Shown here in pieces: positions 46,119 through 53,805 of a stretch of 64,000 nt of DNA. The notes under the pieces are model-generated. The model did not search any database. It worked only from the letters and a program-made list of their open reading frames with translations, and had not been told where the DNA came from. Source of the stretch: Flavobacteria bacterium MS024-3C (GTDB lineage: Bacteria; Bacteroidota; Bacteroidia; Flavobacteriales; Flavobacteriaceae); contig ABVW01000004.1 in NCBI GenBank assembly GCA_000173115.1, forward strand, positions 1-64,000, given 5' to 3'. Numbering within the stretch: position 1 is the first letter of the stretch; every line of letters begins with the position of its first letter. The translations under genes and the position numbers were made by a program.

Positions 46119-46510
46119 TTAAACAAAGCCCTCCAATGGAGGGCTTTGTTATTGGTATCACTCAGTTAATTAAGGATTGAATCATCCTCTTTCCATAGTC
46201 AAACAAAACCTCATCTTTTTACTACTATTTTAGATTGATTTAAGTTGATTAATCAAAAAAGCCTATTTACTTGGCAGTTTAACTTTATCAGAAAGAACCC
46301 TGTTCTATCATCCTATCTTAGCTTCTTTAAGGGTGTTGTAATGACTCTTATTGTTCTTTGCCTCTTAGGTAAGCTGTAACATTTGTAACCTTCTTAGGTG
46401 TAAGATTTGTAAGAGAGGTATACTGTGTTTGATAAATACTCTCATTACATTGAGAATATATGCTTATTTCTCAATTAGTTGTATTTTGGTTAAACCAAAT
46501 CGCACTAATA
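46119..46510 (+). other. Left end of the element: terminator and paired direct repeats, no gene
   Basis: A hairpin AAAGCCCTCC-AAT-GGAGGGCTTT (46125-46147) ends tRNA transcription and was brought by the element. Further on, two imperfect direct repeats of CTTAGGT...GTAA(C/G)ATTTGTAA lie at 46364-46388 and 46393-46412. They could be arm-type recombinase-binding sites or a promoter area. I find no convincing ORF and no integrase-tail copy with GGCATATC here, though GCCTCTTAGGTAAGCT at 46360-46375 faintly resembles one. Confidence 0.6.
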
Positions 46511-48820
46511 ATGAAAAAGATATTCTTCCTACTAAGCATCTTTGCTATTGTTTTATCCTGTTCATCAGATGAAACTTCAACACCAGTTACCCCACCACCT
46601 GCACCAATAGCTAAATATACTATTACATTATCTGCAGGAGAGGGAGGAACTGTATCAACAACAGGTGGTGAATATGAGGCAGGACAAACAGTTAGTGTAA
46701 CAGCTACACCGCAAGGAGAGTATGTATTTACAAGTTGGTCTGATGGAAATACCAACGCTACAAGAACAATAACCATTAGCTCAAACTCAACTTTAACAGC
46801 CAACTTTGAGAAAAGGAAATATCCTTTAACTATAAACTTTGATGGAGAGGGTGAGGTAATTGAAGAAATAGTAAACTCAGGAAGGACTACTGAATACGAT
46901 TCTGGTACGACTGTGAAGCTGACTGCCCAAGCAGCAGCTGAATGGGTATTTGTAGGATGGACAGGTGATATAGAATCTACAGAAGAATCTGTTCAGATAG
47001 TGATAGGAGAGCCTAAAGAGGTTACAGCCACCTTTGAGAAGAAGAAATATCCTCTAACTGTAAACATAGAAGGAGAGGGTGAAGTTATAGAAGAAATAAT
47101 AGAGGCAGGAAGAACTACCGACTATGATTCAGGGACAACTGTAAAACTAACTGCCGAGCCAGAAGGTGAATGGTTATTCACAGGATGGAGTGGAGACATA
47201 GGAGACATAGACCCAACAGAGAATCCGATACAACTAACCATAATAGAGTCTAAAACTGTTTCTGCTACTTTTGAGAAGAAGAAATACCCTCTAACTGTAA
47301 ACATAGAAGGCGAAGGTGAGGTATTAGAAGAGATTGTAAATTCAGGAAGGTCTACAGACTATGATTCAGGTACTACTGTTAAACTCACAGCTATACCTGC
47401 TGAGGGATGGAGTGTTTTTAAAAAATGGTCAGGATCTGTTAACTCAACTGAAACTTCTATTGAAATTAATATTAGTGAACCAACGACTATTAATGCGGTT
47501 TTTGAAGAGTCTAATTTTATTGTAACGAAGAATAGAACCAGAATTGAAGTTGAAGGAGTGGTTTTAGAGGATATAAGAGCAACATTTTCTGATGTTAGTG
47601 GTTCATTTTATTATACACATAACGGGAACGAGTATTTTTTTAATTCAGGTAATAGATGGATTTCGGGGGAATTATGGAATACCTCACTAGATCCTCAATC
47701 TCTTCCAAAAATCCCTCATTTGATTTTGAAAAAATTTGACAATAAATGGCTTTTAGATCAAGTTCATAGAGTTTCTGCTACTAGATTAGTAAGAAATCCT
47801 GTAAAATATGGGAATCAATTAATTATTGCTGATGCTGGAGAGATAGGAAACAATGCTGATTTGTGGTTAGGAGATGCTTGGATTGGTGAACTAGTCCCTG
47901 ATAATATTGAATGGAGAAAAATAAATCCAGATGGAGAAAAAACATTTTGGCACGGAGTAACTGCTGGGGACATTAATGGTGACGGCTTAACAGATATAGG
48001 AGGAGTTCCTGCACCTGATTATCGTTTATATGTTCAAAATCAAGATGGCACATTTAGTAATCAGCGAAATATTTGGTCATATTCAGATTCTAACGACAAC
48101 CCATTTACAATAGCTTTTATAGATGTTGATGGTGATGGAAGAGATGAAATAATAACTGCAGATTATGGAGAACAAAATCAAAATCAATTAAATAATGTTC
48201 AGACTTACAAGTATAATGACAAGAACGAAAGATTTGAAAGAATTTTTGTTTCTAACGAGCCAGAAGCATTTTATTCACTGTCAGAATGTCCCCGCGGTTT
48301 AGGTGGAACATCAATTAAAGCAAGTGATTTTAATAATGATGGAAATGTTGATATTTCAGTAGCAAGAGAGGACAGTTGTGGTAGTGCATTTGAAGTTTGG
48401 TTGGGTGATGGTAATGGAGAATTTAAACCTCACTGGTCAAAATTTTTTAGGGGAACAGATCTACAGAATTGGAGAGAATTTAAGTTAATGGATGTAAACA
48501 ATGATAACAATATGGATATTGTATTACGCCCTGATGGATATGGATCTCTATTTAGAATTTCCCCCGTTCAATACGATCCAGTGGCTTCAGGTGGGGTCAA
48601 ATTAAATAATAGTATTTGGATCAATGACGGACAAGGTAATTTTTCAGCATATGAAAATAAAGAACTTGAAATAAAGGATGTTTTTGTAGATTTTTTAGAA
48701 CCATTTATGAAAGACGGAATTCTTCATTTTATTGGTACTACTACACTCCCTGATGACGCTCATTATGGTGAAGATGCAATCACTTTGAGCATTTATGATA
48801 TAAAAGTAAGAATAGAATAA
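46511..48820 (+). CDS. Lipoprotein with InlB-type B-repeats and FG-GAP/VCBS repeats (cassette 1)
   Basis: 769 residues from ATG 46511 (an earlier in-frame ATG at 46460 precedes it but lacks a signal peptide at its N-terminus). The lipobox is IVLSC, followed by a Ser/Thr/Pro-rich linker. Four Flg_new/InlB B-repeat units of about 75 residues each end in a TATFEKKKYPLT-like strand. Then come FG-GAP-type calcium loops: DINGDGLTDIGG, DVDGDGRDEIITAD, DFNNDGNVDISVA and DVNNDNNMDIV. It is probably an outer-membrane-anchored surface protein for adhesion or substrate binding. Its stop is immediately followed by integrase tail R1. Confidence 0.85.
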   Translation: MKKIFFLLSIFAIVLSCSSDETSTPVTPPPAPIAKYTITLSAGEGGTVSTTGGEYEAGQTVSVTATPQGEYVFTSWSDGNTNATRTITISSNSTLTANFEKRKYPLTINFDGEGEVIEEIVNSGRTTEYDSGTTVKLTAQAAAEWVFVGWTGDIESTEESVQIVIGEPKEVTATFEKKKYPLTVNIEGEGEVIEEIIEAGRTTDYDSGTTVKLTAEPEGEWLFTGWSGDIGDIDPTENPIQLTIIESKTVSATFEKKKYPLTVNIEGEGEVLEEIVNSGRSTDYDSGTTVKLTAIPAEGWSVFKKWSGSVNSTETSIEINISEPTTINAVFEESNFIVTKNRTRIEVEGVVLEDIRATFSDVSGSFYYTHNGNEYFFNSGNRWISGELWNTSLDPQSLPKIPHLILKKFDNKWLLDQVHRVSATRLVRNPVKYGNQLIIADAGEIGNNADLWLGDAWIGELVPDNIEWRKINPDGEKTFWHGVTAGDINGDGLTDIGGVPAPDYRLYVQNQDGTFSNQRNIWSYSDSNDNPFTIAFIDVDGDGRDEIITADYGEQNQNQLNNVQTYKYNDKNERFERIFVSNEPEAFYSLSECPRGLGGTSIKASDFNNDGNVDISVAREDSCGSAFEVWLGDGNGEFKPHWSKFFRGTDLQNWREFKLMDVNNDNNMDIVLRPDGYGSLFRISPVQYDPVASGGVKLNNSIWINDGQGNFSAYENKELEIKDVFVDFLEPFMKDGILHFIGTTTLPDDAHYGEDAITLSIYDIKVRIE
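46814..47500 (+). repeat. Three tandem repeats of about 230 bp in the lipoprotein gene
   Basis: Units start at about 46814, 47042 and 47279, each beginning with AAATATCC-like sequence and sharing most positions over the first 120 bp. They encode the second to fourth B-repeats. Similarity at DNA level suggests recent duplication or recombination. Confidence 0.85.
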
Positions 48821-48877
48821 TTAAATAACAGGCATATCTTCTTCCTCCAACTCACTTACTTCAAGTCCTCTTAGATA
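48821..48877 (-). repeat. Integrase tail R1 (57 bp)
   Basis: On the minus strand it reads YLRGLEVSELEEEDMPVI then stop, matching residues 337-354 of the resident integrase. GGCATATC core at 48831-48838. The stop-codon edge touches the cargo stop codon exactly. The sequence to the right diverges. Confidence 0.93.
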
Positions 48878-48951
48878 AATACTTTCAATACATTGCGACT
48901 ATTAATTGTTATTTAAAATTGTTATTTTTAAAAAAATTTTAAATAATTAAT

Positions 48952-49245
48952 ATGTGGAGTATAATAAGTATTGAGTTCTATGTTATTTCAGCCATAGTCT
49001 TTGGATTACTTGGTAGGTATATAGCTAAGCAAAATAATAGGAGTGGAGCTGAAGGATTTTGGTTAGGTTTATTGTTCTCTGCTCTTAGTTTAATTATAGT
49101 TGCTTTATTACCCAATAAGGAAGAGTCTGTTGTCTACTCAAGAGATAAAGAAGATAAAGAAGATAAAGTTATTTGGATTTCAACATTTGTAATTATACTA
49201 ATACTGTTTTTCTATAGTGGTTTTGTTAGAGAAGATTTCAAATAA
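48952..49245 (+). CDS. Small two-helix membrane protein (cassette 2, first copy)
   Basis: 97 residues: helices at about 5-24 and 38-54, a charged patch with KEDKEDK, then a third helix near the end (ISTFVIILILFFYSG). The motif GRYIAK-x-NRS-x2-EGFW-x-G-x-L is shared with the next gene, 8 bp downstream, so they are tandem paralogues. The N-terminal module resembles small bacterial membrane proteins with a GFWLGLL...ALLP pattern. Function unknown. Confidence 0.7.
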   Translation: MWSIISIEFYVISAIVFGLLGRYIAKQNNRSGAEGFWLGLLFSALSLIIVALLPNKEESVVYSRDKEDKEDKVIWISTFVIILILFFYSGFVREDFK

Positions 49246-49253
49246 ATTTAATT

Positions 49254-49517
49254 ATGGAATATATCTTAGTTTCAATATTTCTTGGATTCATTACAGGTGC
49301 TATAGGAAGATACATAGCTAAAGAGAAGAATAGAAGCCCTTTAGAGGGCTTTTGGTTTGGTTTTCTATTGAGTTTATTTGGAGTGTTGATAGTTGCTCTA
49401 TTACCAAATAAGAAAATTAATTCCACTACAGATAAACTTGATGTGAAACCTAACTATGAAAATCTAATACCAAAACTTGATATACTTTTTGTTGTAATGG
49501 TATTGCTATTTATTTAA
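49254..49517 (+). CDS. Small membrane protein paralogue (cassette 2, second copy)
   Basis: 87 residues, the same N-terminal layout as its neighbour (GRYIAKEKNRSPLEGFWFG, then LIVALLPNK) and a C-terminal hydrophobic end (ILFVVMVLLFI). It is divergent in the middle, so the duplication is not recent. The function is unknown; a pair of interacting membrane proteins is possible. Confidence 0.7.
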   Translation: MEYILVSIFLGFITGAIGRYIAKEKNRSPLEGFWFGFLLSLFGVLIVALLPNKKINSTTDKLDVKPNYENLIPKLDILFVVMVLLFI

Positions 49518-49683
49518 AGTTCTTAGGAGTGCTGTAGTAGTTATTATAATTTTAATTCTATTGAGTGATATTGTAATTTCTTTGATTTCATAGAACTCTA
49601 TAACTAAACTTTACAAACATTCATTTCACATTAAACTCTCAAACACTTCCTTAATTAGATTATTGACCTCATCAATTTTCTCA
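49518..49683. other. Gene-free AT-rich stretch before tail R2
   Basis: Nothing recognisable: no ORF, no stable hairpin and no promoter match. With R2 and the promoter region it makes up the 352-bp gap 49518-49869. Confidence 0.5.
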
Positions 49684-49794
49684 TTAAATAACTGGCATAT
49701 CTTCTTCCTCCAACTCACTAACCTCAAGTCCTCTTAGGTAGGTTAAGCTAACAGCTAAAGAACTATGACCCATAGCCCTCTGTAGTTTACTAAT
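49684..49794 (-). repeat. Integrase tail R2 (about 110 bp)
   Basis: Minus strand reads SKLQRAMGHSSLAVSLTY then LRGLEVSELEEEDMPVI and stop, matching residues 320-354 including the catalytic-type His and Tyr. Core GGCATATC at 49694-49701. Many codons differ synonymously from the resident integrase. Confidence 0.95.
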
Positions 49795-49810
49795 AAAATT
49801 GATAATAATC

Positions 49811-49841
49811 TTGTATTGCAATTATATGTTTAATATATTTA
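49811..49841 (+). promoter_or_regulatory. Cassette promoter, copy A
   Basis: TTG (49811-49813), 20-bp spacer, TATATTTA (49834-49841), one mismatch from TAnnTTTG. It ends 28 bp before the ATG. The whole stretch from the R2 edge to the ATG is closely similar to 52006-52080. Confidence 0.6.
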
Positions 49842-49869
49842 ATCATTAATCAATTAAAATAAACTCAAA

Positions 49870-50700
49870 ATGAAAAAATTATTATTGTCATTGACTATAT
49901 TATTTACAGTATCTGCTTGTACAAACGGAAAGCATGCAGAATATGAAAAAAACACTGAAAAAGCTAAAGCTTTTTTTAAGCTTCATGAATCAGAACAAGC
50001 AGAGGAAATGTTTGAATATTTACATGAGGACATTCAATGGCATATGCCTGTATATGGCATGGGAATGGGAGGAAAAGAAGATTTGAAAGCAGCTATACTT
50101 GGCTATCAGGCAGAGTTTGAAAATATGAAATTTACCGCAGATTATTGGTTGCCTGGTGTAGATTCAGAAACAGGTACTCCTGATGGAAGTACTCGTGTAT
50201 ATGGAACATGGAATTCTATTCATTCTTTATCTGGAAAAGAAACAACTTTAACAAGCTATCATTCTTTTGAATTTAAAGATGGGAAAATTATTAATGGTGG
50301 TGATTGGTTTGACGCTTCGGGAATGATGAATTCAGTTGCTCCAGTTGGATTATCCAAAGATAATTTAATAGGCTTTCATAAGCTAAATGTTACTCTTAAC
50401 AATGGCTACACAATGCAAGATTTTGAAAACTATTTCACCAAGACTCTGATTCCAGCCTATAACTCAGCATTTATGGGGGCTAAAGTTCACCTAATAAAAG
50501 GAATAAAAGGAAAAGATGTAAATTCATTAGGTATGCTTTGGATTTTTGAATCTTCAGAATTCGTTTCTAAGTTCTGGAATTCAAATGGCACATCTACTGA
50601 TTTAAATAATTCTATAAATGAAGGATTAAATGATATTAATGCTGGTTTAAGTGTAATAGGAAGTTGGACATCTGAATTTACTGATTGGACTGTTCAGTAA
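49870..50700 (+). CDS. Lipoprotein with SnoaL/NTF2-like domain (cassette 3)
   Basis: 276 residues. Signal peptide and lipobox: FTVSACTNGK. Residues 25-155 look like an NTF2/SnoaL fold (AFFKLHESEQAEEMFEYLHE, then DIQWHMPVYGMGMGGKEDLK and FEFKDGKIINGGDWFD). The last 110 residues resemble a dimeric alpha-beta barrel. The DNA upstream and the first codons are similar to those of the gene at 52081. No catalytic residues are assigned; function unknown. Confidence 0.75.
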   Translation: MKKLLLSLTILFTVSACTNGKHAEYEKNTEKAKAFFKLHESEQAEEMFEYLHEDIQWHMPVYGMGMGGKEDLKAAILGYQAEFENMKFTADYWLPGVDSETGTPDGSTRVYGTWNSIHSLSGKETTLTSYHSFEFKDGKIINGGDWFDASGMMNSVAPVGLSKDNLIGFHKLNVTLNNGYTMQDFENYFTKTLIPAYNSAFMGAKVHLIKGIKGKDVNSLGMLWIFESSEFVSKFWNSNGTSTDLNNSINEGLNDINAGLSVIGSWTSEFTDWTVQ

Positions 50701-50818
50701 AAATAATTGCAAAAGTTCATTTAAATATTCTAAAGTATTTTTTAAACAGTACCTCGATAAATTTTGAATACAAAAATCTAAGTTAACTTATTAAGGGTTT
50801 AGTAAAAAAATTAAATTG

Positions 50819-50846
50819 TTAAGCCTCCTTATGGGGGCTTTTTTCT
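50819..50846 (+). terminator. Terminator of cassette 3
   Basis: AAGCCTCC-TTAT-GGGGGCTT (one G-T pair) followed by a T run, 120 bp after the cargo stop and just before tail R3. Confidence 0.8.
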
Positions 50847-50847
50847 T

Positions 50848-50951
50848 CTATACCATAGGCATATCACTTTCCTCTAACTCACTTACTTCTAAGCCTCTTA
50901 AATAGGTAAGACTGACAGCTAAAGATGAATGTCCCATAGCCTTTTGTAGTT
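50848..50951 (-). repeat. Integrase tail R3 (about 104 bp)
   Basis: Minus strand reads LQKAMGHSSLAVSLTY then LRGLEVSELEESDMPMV and a TAG stop. Core GGCATATC at 50858-50865. It is close to the resident integrase at protein level. With the terminator before it, it fills most of the 349-bp gap 50701-51049. The remainder (50952-51049) holds a 16-codon ORF at 51003-51053 whose TGA overlaps the next ATG. Confidence 0.94.
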
Positions 50952-51049
50952 AGCCTTATTTAAAAGTTGTTATATTGTATGTTAATATGTAATTTAAACA
51001 ATATGAAAAAATACTTACTTAAATACTCTCTTATTAATCTTTTAGAGCT

Positions 51050-51193
51050 ATGATGGGAGATATAATTGGAGGCATAATTATTATACTTATAGTTTGTGTC
51101 ATAGTTTATCTTTTTTTTAAAAACAAGAAAGATGGTAAAGATGATTATAGTGGAATGAAAGGTGGTGGAAGTAGTAATAAAATCCCTCATTAA
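51050..51193 (+). CDS. 47-residue single-helix membrane protein (cassette 4)
   Basis: From ATG at 51050 (a second ATG follows directly) to TAA at 51191-51193. One transmembrane helix (IIGGIIIILIVCVIVYLFF) is followed by a short basic and glycine-rich tail (KNKKDGKDDYSGMKGGG). A 16-codon leucine-rich ORF upstream ends in TGA overlapping this ATG, so translation may be coupled. It has the size and shape of a small membrane peptide or type I toxin-like protein, but nothing proves this. Confidence 0.5.
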   Translation: MMGDIIGGIIIILIVCVIVYLFFKNKKDGKDDYSGMKGGGSSNKIPH

Positions 51194-51219
51194 TAATAAA
51201 CTTTAATATTTCTAACTTC

Positions 51220-51263
51220 ACGATAGGCATATCTTCTTCTTTCAATTCAGCTATTTCTAAACG
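51220..51263 (-). repeat. Integrase tail R4 (about 44 bp, degraded)
   Basis: Minus strand reads RLEIAELKEEDMPIV, aligning to residues 340-354, but the stop codon is lost. Core GGCATATC at 51226-51233. This is the most degraded copy in which protein similarity is still obvious. Confidence 0.85.
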
Positions 51264-51272
51264 AACACAACA

Positions 51273-51863
51273 ATGAAAAAACTTTTGCAAAAAAATACAT
51301 TTCTATTTAAGGAGCAATTAGGCTTGTTTAAAGCATCCAACAATTATGATGTTTATGACCCACAAACCGAAGAAATCATTTTACATTGTCGTGAGAAAAA
51401 TTTAAACCCTTTATATAAAATTATTAGACTGCTTATAAAAGACCTCAAATCTATGACTCCATTTGAAATTGAAATTAGTGGTCTTGACGGTATAAAAATT
51501 ATAAAGGTTAAAAAAAAACTCTCATTAGTCTTACCAAAAATTGAAGTGTTTGATGAAAGCGATAAATTAATTGGTTTTATTAAACTGAATTTATTTCAAC
51601 TTAATAACTTTGAGGTGTTTGACTACAAAGGAAATCTTGTGTCTAAATTAAAAGGCAGCCTAATTGGCTGGAATTTTAAATTTCTAAAGGATGAAAACAC
51701 TATTGCAACAGTTACAAAAAAATGGTCTGGAATTGGGAAAGAACTGTTTACAAGCGCAGATAATTATATTCTTGATATAAATGATAATGTTGAAAAAACA
51801 AGCTCTTTAAGGCTTTTGATTTTTGGCGCCGTCATATGCATTGATATGGTCCTAAAGGAGTAA
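51273..51863 (+). CDS. LURP-one-related / scramblase-like protein (cassette 5)
   Basis: 196 residues with the LOR/tubby-like beta-barrel pattern: FLFKEQLGLFKASNNYDVYD, EIILHCREK, a central strand run (IEVFDESDKLIGFIKLNLFQ) and VTKKWSGIGKELFTSADNY. The C-terminal stretch LRLLIFGAVICIDMVLKE is hydrophobic, as in scramblase-related proteins. It may bind or move phospholipids; the function in bacteria is unclear. It starts 9 bp after tail R4. Confidence 0.75.
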   Translation: MKKLLQKNTFLFKEQLGLFKASNNYDVYDPQTEEIILHCREKNLNPLYKIIRLLIKDLKSMTPFEIEISGLDGIKIIKVKKKLSLVLPKIEVFDESDKLIGFIKLNLFQLNNFEVFDYKGNLVSKLKGSLIGWNFKFLKDENTIATVTKKWSGIGKELFTSADNYILDINDNVEKTSSLRLLIFGAVICIDMVLKE

Positions 51864-51894
51864 TAGTTTAATCGGAATTATGAAATACCAGTGT

Positions 51895-52005
51895 CTAAAC
51901 CACAGGCATATCACTTTCCTCTAACTCACTTACTTCTAAGCCTCTTAGGTAGGTTAAACTAATGGCTAAGGATGAATGTCCCATAGCCTTTTGAAACATA
52001 CTAAG
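51895..52005 (-). repeat. Integrase tail R5 (about 110 bp)
   Basis: Minus strand reads LSMFQKAMGHSSLAISLTY then LRGLEVSELEESDMPVV and a TAG stop. Core GGCATATC at 51905-51912. Its right edge lies at the same place in the integrase as that of R2, and the following DNA is also alike. Confidence 0.95.
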
Positions 52006-52021
52006 AAAGTTATTAATAATC

Positions 52022-52052
52022 TTGTATTGCAATTACATATTTAATATATTTA
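52022..52052 (+). promoter_or_regulatory. Cassette promoter, copy B
   Basis: TTG (52022-52024), 20-bp spacer, TATATTTA (52045-52052), 28 bp before the ATG. Same layout and nearly the same sequence as 49811-49841. Confidence 0.6.
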
Positions 52053-52080
52053 TTCAACAACTAATTAAAACAAACACAAA

Positions 52081-52758
52081 ATGAAAAAATTATTAATGTT
52101 ATTGGCACTTGTTTTTACTACGTCAATCTTTGCACAAACTTCAGGGCGTATATACAATATGAAGGTTATGCCTGGTCATGCGCCTTCTGTATTGAACATA
52201 TTCAGTGATTTTGCTGAAGGCCAAGAATGGAATGAAGGTAGTGGTGTCATGTTACAATCTGTTCAGTTTAAAAATGGAGTAACTCATAGAATACTTGCGT
52301 GGGGAAATCCTGAAAATTTTGGAACAAAACAAGAAAAAACTGATTCTGAATGGACTGCTTATTTAGAACAATTAAATAATCATTTAAGTTTTGCAAACGA
52401 TAGTAGTGTAATAACATCTCTTGGATTCTCCGAAGGTGACGTAAGTAAAAATAAATCTGCGAAAATTTTTGATTTAAAAATTCATGAACCTGCTAAGTTT
52501 AAATTAGCTTTTGATAAAATAGTAAAACAAAACAAATCAATACTTGGAGATAGAAGAATGGGGTTGCTTTCTATTGATGCTGGAGGAACTCCAGGAGCTA
52601 CACATAGTATTGTGGTTTATGGAAAAGATTTAAATGACTTAGTGCTATTAGAGAGGAAATTTAGAGACTCCAAAGGCTTCGGTGATTATATAAAAAACAG
52701 AGGTAAAGTGGAATATATCCAAAACTACTACATAAATACTTTGGCAAGATTTAACTAA
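52081..52758 (+). CDS. Secreted protein, NIPSNAP-like fold possible (cassette 6)
   Basis: 225 residues with a signal peptide (LLMLLALVFTTSIFAQ). The body has two possible ferredoxin-like halves: GRIYNMKVMPGHAPSVLNIF and AKIFDLKIHEPAKFKLAFDK, each followed by hydrophobic strands such as THRILAWGNPENFG and THSIVVYGKDLNDL. This suggests an internally duplicated dimeric alpha-beta barrel. Function unknown. It shares its promoter and early codons with the gene at 49870. Confidence 0.7.
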   Translation: MKKLLMLLALVFTTSIFAQTSGRIYNMKVMPGHAPSVLNIFSDFAEGQEWNEGSGVMLQSVQFKNGVTHRILAWGNPENFGTKQEKTDSEWTAYLEQLNNHLSFANDSSVITSLGFSEGDVSKNKSAKIFDLKIHEPAKFKLAFDKIVKQNKSILGDRRMGLLSIDAGGTPGATHSIVVYGKDLNDLVLLERKFRDSKGFGDYIKNRGKVEYIQNYYINTLARFN

Positions 52759-52765
52759 TTGTACA

Positions 52766-52794
52766 TAAACCCTCCCAAATGGAGGGTTTTTCTT
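52766..52794 (+). terminator. Terminator of cassette 6
   Basis: AAACCCTCC-CAAAT-GGAGGGTTT stem and T-rich tail, 8 bp after the cargo stop and directly before tail R6. Confidence 0.9.
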
Positions 52795-52816
52795 TTAAAC
52801 CACAGGCATATCTTCT
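52795..52816 (-). repeat. Integrase tail R6 (about 22 bp)
   Basis: Minus strand reads EDMPVV then TAA, the last six residues. Core GGCATATC at 52805-52812. The edge TTTAAACCACAGGCATATC closely matches that of R5 (CTAAACCACAGGCATATC). On its own it would be insignificant; its position supports it. Confidence 0.7.
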
Positions 52817-52911
52817 GTAAGTTTTTTAATACACTCTACCAAGAATGAAACAAGCTACTAATGGAGTAAGTTAATACTTGCGTTTGTTTGTTAAGTAAGT
52901 TCAGGGTGTTA

Positions 52912-52940
52912 TTTGTATATTTATATGATACCTAAATTTG
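52912..52940 (+). promoter_or_regulatory. Promoter of the cassette-7 hydrolase
   Basis: TTTG (52912-52915), 17-bp spacer, TAAATTTG (52933-52940). The ATG is 6 bp further, predicting a leaderless mRNA. Confidence 0.7.
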
Positions 52941-52946
52941 AATTAA

Positions 52947-53795
52947 ATGAAAAAACTAATATTTTTTTATTTATTACTTACAACATCTTTAAATGCTCAA
53001 GAAAAAATACAACTTGAATATCAAGAATGGGGCTTAAAATCCTACAAAGAAAACAGGGTTCTTGTTTCGGAGCAAGAAGGTATTTGGTTGGATAATATTT
53101 CCGAGCCTGAAATGGATATCTACAGAGCAAAAGGAAATTCGATTACAGACAAGGCGATGATTATTTGTCCCGGGGGTGGGCTTTTTTTTAGCGCGTACGA
53201 GAAGGAAGGTGTTAAACTTGCAAAAAAACTATCATTAAATGGGATTACCTCAATAGTACTGAAATATAGAACTTATCCTCGAAAGGGTTCAGTAATTGAT
53301 TGGACTAAAACGATTTGGGACAAACCTCAAATGGCAATAGATAGTGCTAAAATCATTTTACCTTATTCTTCAAAAGATGCTATGGCAGCAATAGAAGTTA
53401 TGAGGATAAATGCAGCAAAATATAATATTAATCCAAATAAGATTGGTTTAATGGGATTTTCCGCAGGAGGGGCAGTAACTATGGAGACAGCTTATAACTC
53501 AACCAAAAAAAATCAACCAAATTTCATAGCTCCCATTTACCCTTGGATGGATATTGTTGAAAAACAAGAAGTTCCTAATAATAGACCTCCAGCATTTATT
53601 ACTTGTGCAAATAATGACGAATTCAAAGAGATACCTGCGTCAAGTGTTCAAATTTATCGAGATTGGATTGAAGCAGACGCAAAAGTAGAACTTCATATGT
53701 TTAGCGAAGGAGGTCACGGTTTTGGGATGAATGAATTAAATTCACCAGTAGACAAATGGTCACAATTATTGATAGATTGGATTCTTTCTCTATGA
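52947..53795 (+). CDS. Secreted alpha/beta-hydrolase, esterase-like (cassette 7)
   Basis: 282 residues with a signal peptide (LIFFYLLLTTSLNAQ). The oxyanion region is IICPGGGLFFSAYEKEG, the nucleophile elbow IGLMGFSAGGAVTME, and the acid and histidine probably lie in ITCANNDEFKEIPASSV and SEGGHGFGMNE. This matches acetyl-xylan-esterase / BD-FAE-like hydrolases. The substrate, perhaps an acylated sugar, is not known. Its stop lies 10 bp before the end of the opposing integrase. Confidence 0.85.
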   Translation: MKKLIFFYLLLTTSLNAQEKIQLEYQEWGLKSYKENRVLVSEQEGIWLDNISEPEMDIYRAKGNSITDKAMIICPGGGLFFSAYEKEGVKLAKKLSLNGITSIVLKYRTYPRKGSVIDWTKTIWDKPQMAIDSAKIILPYSSKDAMAAIEVMRINAAKYNINPNKIGLMGFSAGGAVTMETAYNSTKKNQPNFIAPIYPWMDIVEKQEVPNNRPPAFITCANNDEFKEIPASSVQIYRDWIEADAKVELHMFSEGGHGFGMNELNSPVDKWSQLLIDWILSL

Positions 53796-53805
53796 GTCAC
53801 ATTTT

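Noticed and set aside
46364-46412. Possible CRISPR or iteron array
   Set aside because: Only two imperfect units and no spacers; too little for CRISPR or a replication origin.
46511-53795. Anti-phage defence island
   Set aside because: None of the cargo shows nuclease, helicase, toxin-enzyme or nucleotide-signalling domains; most are exported. The idea cannot be excluded for the small unknown genes but has no support.
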